In this document: piece by piece, positions 53,609 to 62,213 of the stretch
Numbering within the stretch: position 1 is the first letter of the stretch
How the letters are laid out: every line of letters begins with the position of its first letter
NCBI GenBank assembly: GCA_026713545.1
Contig: JAPOOG010000150.1
Span: 62,001 to 126,000, forward strand
Direction: 5' to 3'
DNA from: Bryobacterales bacterium
Lineage (GTDB): Bacteria; Acidobacteriota; Terriglobia; Bryobacterales; UBA6623
DNA: 64,000 bases
Made by a program: the position numbers and the translations under genes
Notes under the pieces: model-generated
What the model was told of the DNA's origin: nothing
Database searches by the model: none
The model's input: only the letters and a program-made list of their open reading frames with translations

Positions 53609-54823
53609 CTATGCCCCGGCGAAGATCTCCCGCATTCGCCGGGCTGCCAGCCTCTCGTCACCAGGGTCATTCATGAATACGGTGAACTGAACCCCCTGCT
53701 GGGGGTTGCCGGCGACAGCGATGCGGGGCTCGCCTTCCAGGAGTTGTTCCCGCAGTTGCCTGGTGGTGATGCCGAGTTCCGCTTCGTCCCATTCAACCAC
53801 CACGCGATGCACGCGCCGGGTGCGCTCGAACGGGACGCGGCTCGTCCGAAGGCCCCGGATCTTCTTGATCTCGTGTTCAAGCCAATCCGCTTGCTTCTTG
53901 GATTCCTTGTCGATAGCTTTGAAGTCAAGCTTGGCGTAGCGCTCCACGGCCAGCCACAGGGCGACCATCTCTTCACGTCCGACCTTCATGGCACGTCCGC
54001 TGGAGTTGGAGTGGGGATTGGAGTTGAGCCAGGCGGCCTGAATCAAGTCCTTGCGGCCGGCCAGAAGTCCCGAGCACTGCGGGCCACTGATGTGCTTTCC
54101 GCCGCTGACACAGATCAGATCGACGCCGATAGCAGCAAGCTCTTGGATGTTCTTCCAAGGGGGCAGCATGTTGGCGGCATCGACCATGACCGGAACGCCG
54201 GACGGCTTCGCGATGGCGAGAACATCGCTGACTTCGACGTGCTCCCGATCCTTCCAGGCCCAGTCACCGGTCGTGCCGCCGAGCATGTAGATCATCGCCG
54301 TGTTCTCGTTGATGGCCTTTTCGAGTTGCTCGGCGCCCTCGACCTCGACAATCTTGACGCCCGCAGTGCGGACGGCGTGATCGTACCCGTTTCGGTGGAT
54401 GGTCTGGATGACCACTTCAGACTTCATGCCGCTGACATCGGGAAGCTGTCGTATGTTCTTCGGATCGTCACCGGCGACGCAGGCATAGGTGCCGATGGCG
54501 ATCGCTCCCGCCGCGCCGGTGCTGACCATGGCGTCTTCACAGCCAATCAGCTCGGAAATCCGCCGTCCAATGGCATCCTGTAGTTCCTCGAGCACAACGT
54601 AGTGACGCGCCGCTTCAGCCTGGGCCTCAAATAACTCGGGGGCCTGCTTGGATGCCCCGATCGTCGTATAGGTGCCCTGAAAGTTGATCAACGGACGGAT
54701 ACCGAGTTCCCCATAAACATCTCGCCCGGTCTTGAGCGCTCCTGATGCGGCGAAGGACCACAGACCGGTGAGTGATCCCAGGCCGGCGCCTTGCAAGATT
54801 CGTCTTCGTGTGGAGGAAACCAT
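53609..54823 (-). CDS. SelA-like PLP-dependent enzyme with Tat leader
   Basis: ATG 54823 (GAGGT 9 bases upstream) gives 404 residues starting MVSSTRRRILQGAGLGSLTGL, a twin-arginine leader. The rest is the fold-type I SelA/DgaE family: GIRPLINFQGTYTTIGASK, GCEDAMVSTGAAGAIAIGTYA, VPVMVDAANMLPP and VSGGKHISGPQCSG, whose Lys binds PLP. Related enzymes are L-seryl-tRNA(Sec) selenium transferase and D-glucosaminate-6-phosphate ammonia-lyase. As no sel genes are near and the protein seems exported, an amino-sugar or amino-acid lyase role is more likely than selenocysteine synthesis. Divergent from the acyl-CoA synthetase. Confidence 0.85.
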   Translation of the reverse strand: MVSSTRRRILQGAGLGSLTGLWSFAASGALKTGRDVYGELGIRPLINFQGTYTTIGASKQAPELFEAQAEAARHYVVLEELQDAIGRRISELIGCEDAMVSTGAAGAIAIGTYACVAGDDPKNIRQLPDVSGMKSEVVIQTIHRNGYDHAVRTAGVKIVEVEGAEQLEKAINENTAMIYMLGGTTGDWAWKDREHVEVSDVLAIAKPSGVPVMVDAANMLPPWKNIQELAAIGVDLICVSGGKHISGPQCSGLLAGRKDLIQAAWLNSNPHSNSSGRAMKVGREEMVALWLAVERYAKLDFKAIDKESKKQADWLEHEIKKIRGLRTSRVPFERTRRVHRVVVEWDEAELGITTRQLREQLLEGEPRIAVAGNPQQGVQFTVFMNDPGDERLAARRMREIFAGA

Positions 54824-54990
54824 GTTCGTTCTACCTCGGTGAACATTATAGAGTTGGACCGTCCGTCGTGTGATCAATGCAGCCCGGCAAGAAGACGCCG
54901 GCAATCAACCGGCATTCCCCGTCCGGTTGCAGAGAGGGGATACACTGAAACCTTTGCCTTGACGGATCAGCTTCTGGAGGGATGCAGAAC

Positions 54991-56883
54991 ATGAAGCCTT
55001 CCTATGAAACGAACTATCGCCGTTCCTTGATGGAGCCGGCGGCTTTCTGGGCGGAAGCGGCCGAAGCCGTGCACTGGGATCGGAAGTGGAACCGTGTTCT
55101 CCATGCCTCGAAAGGGCCTTTCTTCCAGTGGTTCCAAGGTGGCATGCTCAACACTTGCTACAACGCCTTGGACGTACACGTAAAGAATGGGAGAGCGGAG
55201 CAAGCCGCCCTGATTTACGATAGCCCGGTCAGCGGCGTTGTTCGTCGGATGACCTACCAGGAATTGCAAGATGAGGTATCTCGTTTTGCAGGATCGCTTC
55301 GTGCGCTCGGCCTGGAAAAAGGAGACCGGCTGATCATCTACATGCCCATGATCCCGGAGGCGGCGATCGCCATGCTGGCCTGCGCCCGCATCGGTGTGGT
55401 GCATTCGGTCGTCTTTGGCGGTTTCGCTTCGCAGGAACTTGCCATTCGGATCGACGACGCCCGACCGAAGGCGATCGTCACGGCTTCGTGCGGTATCGAA
55501 GTCCAACAGGTGATTCCTTACAAGCCGCTGCTGGACGCTGCCATCGATCTTTCCGAGCATAAACCGAAGGTCTGTGTGGTTTACCAAAGGCCACAGGCTC
55601 GCGCCTCGCTCAAGCCGGGAAGAGACAGCAACTGGCAGGAGCTGATGGAAGCGGCCGAGCCCGTTGATTGCCTCCCTCTTGAGGCAACCGATCCCCTTTA
55701 CATCCTCTATACCTCCGGGACGACCGGGAAACCGAAGGGAGTGGTTCGGGACAACGCTGGACACGCGGTGGCGTTGAGGTGGAGCCTCGAGCATGTTTAC
55801 GATGTGCTACCCGGGGATGTATTTTGGGCGGCTTCCGACATCGGTTGGGCGGTGGGACATTCCTATACGGTTTACGGCCCGTTGCTGCACGGCTGCACCA
55901 GCGTGCTCTACGAGGGCAAGCCGGTAGGGACACCTGATCCGGGAGCATTTTGGAGGGTCATCGCCCAACATGGGGTGAAGGTCTTGTTCACGGCTCCGAC
56001 CGCCTTCCGGGCCATCAAGAAAGAAGATCCCGGAGGAGAGTACCTCAAAGAGTTCGATGTCTCCTGTCTGAAGTATCTCTTCCTCGCTGGTGAAAGGCTG
56101 GACCCGGACACCTACCATTGGGCCCGCCGCCTTCTCGGAATTCCTGTCATCGACCACTGGTGGCAGACGGAGAGCGGGTGGCCGATGGCGGCCAACTGCA
56201 TGGGGCTTACTCCAAATGCCTTCAAAGCGGGGTCTGCCAGTAAGCCCGTTCCCGGCTACGACATTCAGGTTCTTGACAGCGACGGTCAGGTCCTGGGTCC
56301 CAATGAGGAAGGCTTGATCGCCGTCAAGCTTCCGCTTCCGCCAGGTTGTCTGCCTACCTTGTGGAATGACGACCAACGCTACCTGGATTCCTATCTCAGC
56401 CGCTTTCCGGGCTATTACTTCACTGCCGACGGTGGACGCAAGGATGAGGAAGGATATCTCTATGTCATGGGCCGTGTGGATGATGTGATCAACGTCGCGG
56501 GCCACCGCTTCTCCACCGGGAGAATGGAGGAGGTGGTTTCCAGCCATCCCGATGTCGCGGAATGTGCGGTGGTCGGGGCCCAGGATCCACTCAAGGGTCA
56601 GGTGCCCTTGGGCTTGGTCGTGTTGAAGGCGGGAGTGGAACGCGTCTGGATGGAAATTGAAAGGGAGATCATCCAAAGAGTCAGAGCAGAAATCGGCGCC
56701 GTTGCCAGTCTCAAGAGAGTTTCTCCCGTCAAGCAATTACCCAAGACCCGCTCCGGAAAAATTCTTCGGAGAACGATCAGAGACATCGCCGACGGGCGGG
56801 ACTATTCCATTCCTTCGACCATCGACGATCCCGAGATTCCTCGAGAGATCGAGTTGGCCCTGAAAGAATCCGGCCTCGGATAA
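54991..56883 (+). CDS. prpE: Propionyl-CoA synthetase (ACSS3/PrpE-type acyl-CoA synthetase)
   Basis: The enzyme activates propionate (or acetate) with ATP and CoA. The 630-residue chain has the AMP-binding core YTSGTTGKPKGVVRDNAGHAVAL, WWQTESGWPM and the C-terminal PKTRSGKILRRTIRDIADG with the catalytic Lys. The V-R-D-N-A-G-H-A-V-A-L segment and FWAASDIGWAVGHSYTVYGPLL are typical of PrpE/ACSS3 rather than Acs. ATG 54991 is chosen because GGAGGG is 9 bases upstream; ATG 54982 directly abuts that site. Confidence 0.9.
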   Translation: MKPSYETNYRRSLMEPAAFWAEAAEAVHWDRKWNRVLHASKGPFFQWFQGGMLNTCYNALDVHVKNGRAEQAALIYDSPVSGVVRRMTYQELQDEVSRFAGSLRALGLEKGDRLIIYMPMIPEAAIAMLACARIGVVHSVVFGGFASQELAIRIDDARPKAIVTASCGIEVQQVIPYKPLLDAAIDLSEHKPKVCVVYQRPQARASLKPGRDSNWQELMEAAEPVDCLPLEATDPLYILYTSGTTGKPKGVVRDNAGHAVALRWSLEHVYDVLPGDVFWAASDIGWAVGHSYTVYGPLLHGCTSVLYEGKPVGTPDPGAFWRVIAQHGVKVLFTAPTAFRAIKKEDPGGEYLKEFDVSCLKYLFLAGERLDPDTYHWARRLLGIPVIDHWWQTESGWPMAANCMGLTPNAFKAGSASKPVPGYDIQVLDSDGQVLGPNEEGLIAVKLPLPPGCLPTLWNDDQRYLDSYLSRFPGYYFTADGGRKDEEGYLYVMGRVDDVINVAGHRFSTGRMEEVVSSHPDVAECAVVGAQDPLKGQVPLGLVVLKAGVERVWMEIEREIIQRVRAEIGAVASLKRVSPVKQLPKTRSGKILRRTIRDIADGRDYSIPSTIDDPEIPREIELALKESGLG

Positions 56884-56906
56884 CTTCCCCAGTACGCCGT
56901 CGGTCC

Positions 56907-57004
56907 ATTCTCCCTGCCGGGAACCGGAGAATACCGGAGCGGTCATCGCGGTCGGATACACCTCTGTCGCAGACAGCCCCCGGCTGGAGGCCACCTGTTT
57001 TTTT
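56907..57004 (+). terminator. Putative rho-independent terminator(s) after prpE
   Basis: ATTCTCC and GGAGAAT (56907-56913 and 56926-56932) pair perfectly 24 bp after the prpE stop. A second GC-rich hairpin region (about 56971-56997) is followed by seven T (56998-57004), the more terminator-like of the two. Confidence 0.45.
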
Positions 57005-57012
57005 CGTGTCGC

Positions 57013-57062
57013 TAACAATATGTGGAAATAGCTGTTGACATTGCCACAAGATGATGTACACT
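57013..57062 (+). promoter_or_regulatory. nrdJ promoter with two NrdR-like boxes
   Basis: TTGACA (57035-57040), 16-bp spacer, TACACT (57057-57062) form a good promoter. Two NrdR-like boxes flank the -35: TAACAATATGTGGAAA (57013-57028) and CCACAAGATGATGTAC (57044-57059), each matching about 9-10 of 16 positions of the NrdR box and set 31 bp apart, the spacing seen in proven NrdR operators. Confidence 0.55.
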
Positions 57063-57201
57063 TATGGAGCGTCACTGCCAGCCCAAGCATCGGTAGCTCC
57101 TCCCGCAAGTTATCCATTGAGCCGACGGTGACTCAACTCACATCTTTTTGGTAGGCCGTTCCGTGGGGGGACAGCACAGGTATCGAAGGGAAGGGCGAAG
57201 C

Positions 57202-60009
57202 ATGGGCGAAATCAGCGTCGATCTGTCAACCGGAGTAGACGAACTTTCATCAGAGGTCGCATCTCGGCAGGGGCTGTCATTTCCCCGCTACTTTACGGAA
57301 GGTATCGAGTCCGGGACGACCCCGTACGACCTGATCGGGTGGGATGTCCGGACCGCGTCCATTGCGAACGAGAAAAGTGAAGTGATCTTCGAGCAGCCCG
57401 AGGTGGAGATGCCCCGCGACTGGTCGCAAACCGCCACGAACATCGTCGCGAGCAAGTATTTCCACGGGCAGGCGGGCACTCCCGAAAGGGAAACGAGCCT
57501 CGCACAACTGGTCCATCGCGTCGTCGATACGATCGCCGACTGGGGCGCCGCCGGAGGCTACTTCGCCGGAAAGGAGCATGTAGAGAACTTCCGTGGCGAA
57601 CTGGCCCACCTGATGCTGCACCAGAAGGCGAGCTTCAATTCGCCGGTCTGGTTCAACGTCGGCGTAACAGAAAGCCGCGGCTACGGCTGGGCATGGGACG
57701 AGCAGAGCAAGAGCGTCAAGGCTCTGGAAGCCGGTGCTCACAGGCCGCAGTGCTCGGCCTGTTTCATCATTTCGGCCGGCGACACCATGGAATCGATCAT
57801 GGACCTCGCCAAGACCGAGGGCATGCTATTCAAGTGGGGCTCGGGAACGGGCTCCAATCTATCGAAGATCCGCGAGGAAGACGCCTTGTTGCGAGGAGGT
57901 GGCAAGGCATCGGGGCCTGTTTCTTTCATGAAGGGTTTCGACGCCTTTGCCGGTGTCATCAAGTCGGGCGGCAAGACACGCCGCGCCGCGAAGATGGTCA
58001 TCCTCAATGCCGAGCACCCTGACATCAAGAAATTCATTTGGTGCAAGGCCAGCGAAGAGCGCAAGGCTTGGGCTCTGATCGACGCAGGCTACGACTCGGC
58101 TATCGACGGCGACGCCTACAGCTCGATCTTCTTCCAGAACGCCAACAACTCGGTGCGTGCAACGGACGAGTTCATGCTGGCGGCCGTCAAGGATGAGGAT
58201 TGGTGGACACGCTCCGTGCTGACCGGACAGCCCAAGGAGCGCCACAAGGCCAAAGATCTGCTCAAGCAAATCGCCGAGGCTACACATCAATGCGGCGATC
58301 CAGGCATGCAGTTCGACACGACAATCAACCGCTGGCATCCCTGCAAGAACACCGATCGCATCAATGCTTCGAACCCCTGCTCGGAGTACATGTTCCTCGA
58401 CGACTCCGCCTGTAACTTGGCGTCGTTGAACCTGATGAAATTCAAGAAGAGCAACGGCGGGTTTGACGTCGAAGCCTTCCGTCACGCTGTCGATACTCTG
58501 ATCGTGGCGCAGGAGATCCTGGTCGACAACGCCAGCTATCCGACGGACAAGATCGCGCGGAATTCGCACGACTACCGTCCGCTGGGGCTCGGTTTCGCCA
58601 ACCTGGGCGCATTGCTGATGTCGATGGGTGTAGCGTACGACAGCGCCGCCGGCCGCGCCGTCGCGGGCGCCATCACGTCGACGATGTGCGGACAGGCCTA
58701 CTTGACCAGTGCCCGCATTGCCGAGGTCACAGGCGGATTCCCGGGCTATGAGAAGAATCGCGAGGCGTTCCTCGAAGTGATTCGGACGCACCGCGATGCT
58801 TCACGGAAGATCGACGGCGCATTGATCGAGGAGTCTCTGTGGCAAGGTGCGCAGCGTTGCTGGGACGGTGCCTATGAGATGGGCCGGCGGCATGGATACC
58901 GCAACGGTCAAGTCACAGTCATCGCACCCACCGGGACGATCGGCTTCATGATGGATTGCGACACCACCGGTGTCGAGCCGGAGTTGGCGCTGGTCAAGTA
59001 CAAGAAGCTGGTCGGCGGCGGCGTGATCAAGATTGTCAACAACACCGTCGAGCAGTCGCTGCTCAAACTCGGCTACTCACCCGAGCAAGCCAGCGAGATC
59101 GTGAACCATATCGATGCCACCGGAACGATCGAGGGCGCCGATCACATCAAGGACGAGCATCTGCCGATCTTCGATTGCAGTTTCCGTCCCCAAAACGGCG
59201 AACGCTCCATCCACTACCTCGGCCACCTGCGAATGATGGGCGCGGTTCAGCCGTTCATCTCGGGAGCGATTTCAAAAACGATCAACATGCCCGAGGAGTC
59301 CACGGTCGAAGATATCGTCGACGCCTACGTCGAGGCGTGGCGCCTGGGCCTGAAAGCGGTGGCTATCTACCGCGATGGTTCCAAGCGTACGCAGCCGCTG
59401 AACTCCGGAAGCTCCGCTGAAGACTCGGGCGCGGCGAAGGCCACCGTGCCTGTCACCACCGAGAAAATCGTATACAAACCGCACCGCTCCAAACTACCCG
59501 AAGAGCGGCAGTCACTCACTCACAAATTCTCCGTCGGCGGGCACGAAGGCTACATCACCGTTGGCTTGTATGAAAGCGGAGTGCCGGGCGAAATTTTCAT
59601 CAAGATGTCCAAGGAAGGCTCGACGATCAGCGGCCTGATGGATAGCTTCGCAACCGCTGTCTCGATGGCCCTGCAGTACGGCGTGCCCCTGCAAGCGCTC
59701 GTCGACAAGTTCCAGCACGTCCGTTTCGAGCCCAGCGGTTGGACCGGCTCGCAGAACATCCCCTACGCCAAGTCGATCATGGATTACATCTTCCGCTGGC
59801 TGGGGATGCGTTTCATCTCGCCGGCCTACCGGGAAACGGAAGCCGGCGAGACACCCAAGCTTCGGCCCACCGAGGCCGAGCCTCAGCAGGAGCTTTCGTT
59901 CCACGCAGCGCCGGACGCGCCGATTTGCGCGGAATGCGGATCGCTCATGACCAGTAACGGCAGTTGCTACAAATGCGAGAACTGCGGCTCCACCTCCGGC
60001 TGCAGTTAG
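57202..60009 (+). CDS. nrdJ: Adenosylcobalamin-dependent (class II) ribonucleotide reductase
   Basis: The ATG at 57202 gives 935 residues starting MGEISVDLSTGVDELS; the frame is open to 57148. Class II features are the active-site region QCSACFIISAGDTMESI, NPCSEYMFLDDSACNLASLNL (the NPCSE catalytic loop), PTGTIGFMMDCDTTGVEPE (PTGTI), and a C-terminal zinc-ribbon-like CAECGSLMTSNGSCYKCENCGS ending in redox cysteines. It makes deoxyribonucleotides with B12 and without oxygen. The cobalt/nickel importer at 20-22.5 kb is a plausible supplier of cobalt. Regulation by NrdR is suggested by the boxes upstream. Confidence 0.96.
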   Translation: MGEISVDLSTGVDELSSEVASRQGLSFPRYFTEGIESGTTPYDLIGWDVRTASIANEKSEVIFEQPEVEMPRDWSQTATNIVASKYFHGQAGTPERETSLAQLVHRVVDTIADWGAAGGYFAGKEHVENFRGELAHLMLHQKASFNSPVWFNVGVTESRGYGWAWDEQSKSVKALEAGAHRPQCSACFIISAGDTMESIMDLAKTEGMLFKWGSGTGSNLSKIREEDALLRGGGKASGPVSFMKGFDAFAGVIKSGGKTRRAAKMVILNAEHPDIKKFIWCKASEERKAWALIDAGYDSAIDGDAYSSIFFQNANNSVRATDEFMLAAVKDEDWWTRSVLTGQPKERHKAKDLLKQIAEATHQCGDPGMQFDTTINRWHPCKNTDRINASNPCSEYMFLDDSACNLASLNLMKFKKSNGGFDVEAFRHAVDTLIVAQEILVDNASYPTDKIARNSHDYRPLGLGFANLGALLMSMGVAYDSAAGRAVAGAITSTMCGQAYLTSARIAEVTGGFPGYEKNREAFLEVIRTHRDASRKIDGALIEESLWQGAQRCWDGAYEMGRRHGYRNGQVTVIAPTGTIGFMMDCDTTGVEPELALVKYKKLVGGGVIKIVNNTVEQSLLKLGYSPEQASEIVNHIDATGTIEGADHIKDEHLPIFDCSFRPQNGERSIHYLGHLRMMGAVQPFISGAISKTINMPEESTVEDIVDAYVEAWRLGLKAVAIYRDGSKRTQPLNSGSSAEDSGAAKATVPVTTEKIVYKPHRSKLPEERQSLTHKFSVGGHEGYITVGLYESGVPGEIFIKMSKEGSTISGLMDSFATAVSMALQYGVPLQALVDKFQHVRFEPSGWTGSQNIPYAKSIMDYIFRWLGMRFISPAYRETEAGETPKLRPTEAEPQQELSFHAAPDAPICAECGSLMTSNGSCYKCENCGSTSGCS

Positions 60010-60041
60010 TGATTCGTCATTGGATTGCATCCTCCTCATCT

Positions 60042-60092
60042 CGGGTGGGAGGCGTTTGAGAATCGGCTTCCCACCCGGGGCTTTTGTTTCTT
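60042..60092 (+). terminator. Rho-independent terminator of nrdJ
   Basis: CGGGTGGGA (60042-60050) pairs perfectly with TCCCACCCG (60069-60077), followed by GGGCTTTTGTTTCTT. It lies 33 bp after the nrdJ stop. Confidence 0.75.
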
Positions 60093-60205
60093 GAGCGCTG
60101 TTTTTCCGTGTTCCCTCCGTGTTGCATGCTCGAGTGGGGAGATAGTCAGGACCGGCAGAGGGCGGCCGTTTTCTCGTTCGTAAAGCCCGCCAACCGCCGG
60201 CAGGG

Positions 60206-61372
60206 TCACCACACGAAGTTGCGGGTCAAGTCCAAGTTGTAGACGTGTTTCTCGCTACCTTTGGTTCCGTAGCGCAGAACGGGAACGATTGACTCGTGGC
60301 GCGAGCCGTGTGAGCGGATCGCAATATCCTCGCGGACGCGGTCGAGTGCTCCGAACGCCACGTGCTTCTCGCCCAGCAGGAACAGATCGCCGATCCGCTG
60401 CTGATGCAAATGAAACTTACGGGCCGCGTCGACACGGCGATAGATTTCTTCCACCCCTTCGGTTTCGTGTAGCAACTCGAACGTGCGATCCGCATCCTTC
60501 AAGTCCATCAGGTATACGTAGCAAGCTCCGCCAAGGTTCTTGTGATGGACGACGTGCCGGTCGCGAATGATCGGCACGGCCTCGGCTCCGATGCCCTCTT
60601 CGGCGAGAAGCCTCGCGATATCGACGCCGTGCGTTTTGGCATTCATTCCGTGGTCGGCTGAGAGGTAGATCTCGATTTCGGGAAAGTCGTTGACAATGCG
60701 CCCGAGCCAACGGTCGAGCTGGTGCATGTGCTCGCGCGAGCGCTCGTCCTCGGGCGGATAAGTGTGCATCATGTAGTCAGTCGTTGCGAGGTAGACAAGA
60801 TCGTAGCCGTCACCCAGCAGCGAGTGTGCGCCGCGGGCGCACCAGTAGTTGATGTCCGGCGTATACATGTCCTGCTGCGGTCCGGCCCTTTCGAGGATGT
60901 CAGGGAACGGCTGTTGCCCCGACGTCTTGTAGTCAGCGTCCCGGCCGATGAGCCGATAGATCTTGTGTTTGGCGCTAACCATGGCCGTTTTCCAGCCCTT
61001 TTCGGAAGCCTTCACGAACAAAGTCGGGCGCAGAAGGAAGTCGGCCGTCTCCATGAAAGTCCCCTGCCCTGTTCCGCGTTCGAAGAAGTAGTTGGTGGTG
61101 ATACCGTGCTCTTCGGGGAACGAGGCGGTGGCGATGGATGCGTTGTTGACGTTCGTGACCGACGGGATGACGCTGCTGCCTTCGTCGTAAGCGCCCTCTT
61201 TCATCATTCGCCGCAGATTGGGAACGTCGCTCTGCTCGATGTAACGCGGATCGAGCCCATCGATGCAGGCAAACAGTACCTTGCGTGGCCGGTCAGGCCG
61301 CTGTCCGGGCAGCGAGGCGGCCAGGGCCACGGGGTGTGCGGTACTGAGACCGAGAAAGGTGCGTCGAGTCAT
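60206..61372 (-). CDS. Phosphonoacetate hydrolase-like alkaline-phosphatase-superfamily phosphodiesterase
   Basis: The 388-residue protein starts MTRRTFLGLSTAHPVALAAS, a Tat leader. The superfamily metal and nucleophile positions are in VLFACIDGLDPRY (Asp), SVTNVNNASIATASFPEEHGI (Thr nucleophile region), TTDYMMHTYPPED (Asp/His) and LSADHGMNAKTHG (Asp-His). The spacing and VTNxNNxSI segment are closest to phosphonoacetate hydrolase (PhnA) among families I know, but nucleotide pyrophosphatase-like activity is possible. It would act outside the cytoplasmic membrane. Convergent to nrdJ across the terminator. Confidence 0.8.
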   Translation of the reverse strand: MTRRTFLGLSTAHPVALAASLPGQRPDRPRKVLFACIDGLDPRYIEQSDVPNLRRMMKEGAYDEGSSVIPSVTNVNNASIATASFPEEHGITTNYFFERGTGQGTFMETADFLLRPTLFVKASEKGWKTAMVSAKHKIYRLIGRDADYKTSGQQPFPDILERAGPQQDMYTPDINYWCARGAHSLLGDGYDLVYLATTDYMMHTYPPEDERSREHMHQLDRWLGRIVNDFPEIEIYLSADHGMNAKTHGVDIARLLAEEGIGAEAVPIIRDRHVVHHKNLGGACYVYLMDLKDADRTFELLHETEGVEEIYRRVDAARKFHLHQQRIGDLFLLGEKHVAFGALDRVREDIAIRSHGSRHESIVPVLRYGTKGSEKHVYNLDLTRNFVW

Positions 61373-61686
61373 ACGTTTGGATCAACCGAATTGCGAGGAG
61401 TCTCGCTCTAGCCTAACCGATTCGCTTCACCTCGGTTTTCTTCCGTGCCTCCAATCGGGACAGCGATGATTAGCAGGTGCGGTAGAGAATGTGCTCCAGG
61501 CTTTGCCGCATTCGCTCTTCGATCCGAGTGCGGCAACTTGATCGAGTACAACAGTCTGAACAAGCTGCCCGATGGGTGGTCAGAGCAAAGAGAAATAACG
61601 TTCAGATAGGCATGCCGCTCCCCGACCTCTGACACTGAGTCGGGGCGATTCGTTACAAGCAGTGGCCAGGATCTATGCAGGCCCTC
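61373..61686. other. Non-coding stretch with a perfect hairpin
   Basis: CCCCGAC (61620-61626) and GTCGGGG (61639-61645) form a 7-bp stem with a 12-nt loop, 42 bp after the bifunctional-nuclease gene stop in its direction of transcription; it may be its terminator, though a T-tract is missing. Otherwise nothing is seen. Confidence 0.45.
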
Positions 61687-62172
61687 TCACATCTTGTATT
61701 GACCCAGGTCTTCGTCCCCCAGGTTCTCGAGCCAGCGGCGTAACTCCTCACTGTTTGCCTTCTCACTGACGGCGGCGACATTCTTTGACGACGACAGCAC
61801 TTCGTCCTCGACATAGATGGGGCAGTCGAGACGCAGGGCAACAGCGAGCGCGTCACTGGGCCGGGAGTCGATCGCGATCATCTCACCGTTGCGTTCGACC
61901 CAGATCATGGCGTAGAACGTATCATCCTGCAGATCGCTGACGACTACTTTGCGGACACCGCCGCCAAGCCCCATCAGCAGGTTCTTGATCAGATCGTGCG
62001 TCATCGGGCGCGGCGTCGTCACCTTCTCGATCTCAAGGGCGATCGCATTCGCCTCATAGACACCGACCCAAATCGGCAGCACCGAGTTGCCCTCGAGATC
62101 CCTCAGAATCACGATCGGCATGTTTGTCACCGGATCCATCATCAGACCCCGAATCTTCATTTCGATTTGCAT
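61687..62172 (-). CDS. Bifunctional nuclease family protein (BFN/DUF151)
   Basis: The 161-residue protein matches DUF151: MKIRGLMMDPVTNMPIVILRD, LPIWVGVYEANAIALEIE, PRPMTHDLIKNLL, VSDLQDDTFYAMIWVERNGE and IDSRPSDALAVALRLDCPIYV. Plant members have DNase/RNase activity; the bacterial role is unclear. ATG 62172 is the first start, and ATG 62160 is an alternative. It follows miaB by about 41 bp on the same strand, a pairing seen in Acidobacteria and related groups, so one transcript is likely. Confidence 0.92.
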   Translation of the reverse strand: MQIEMKIRGLMMDPVTNMPIVILRDLEGNSVLPIWVGVYEANAIALEIEKVTTPRPMTHDLIKNLLMGLGGGVRKVVVSDLQDDTFYAMIWVERNGEMIAIDSRPSDALAVALRLDCPIYVEDEVLSSSKNVAAVSEKANSEELRRWLENLGDEDLGQYKM

Positions 62173-62213
62173 TTTCGACTCCGCGGGTCAGTGCCGCTGT
62201 TTTATGACCCCGC

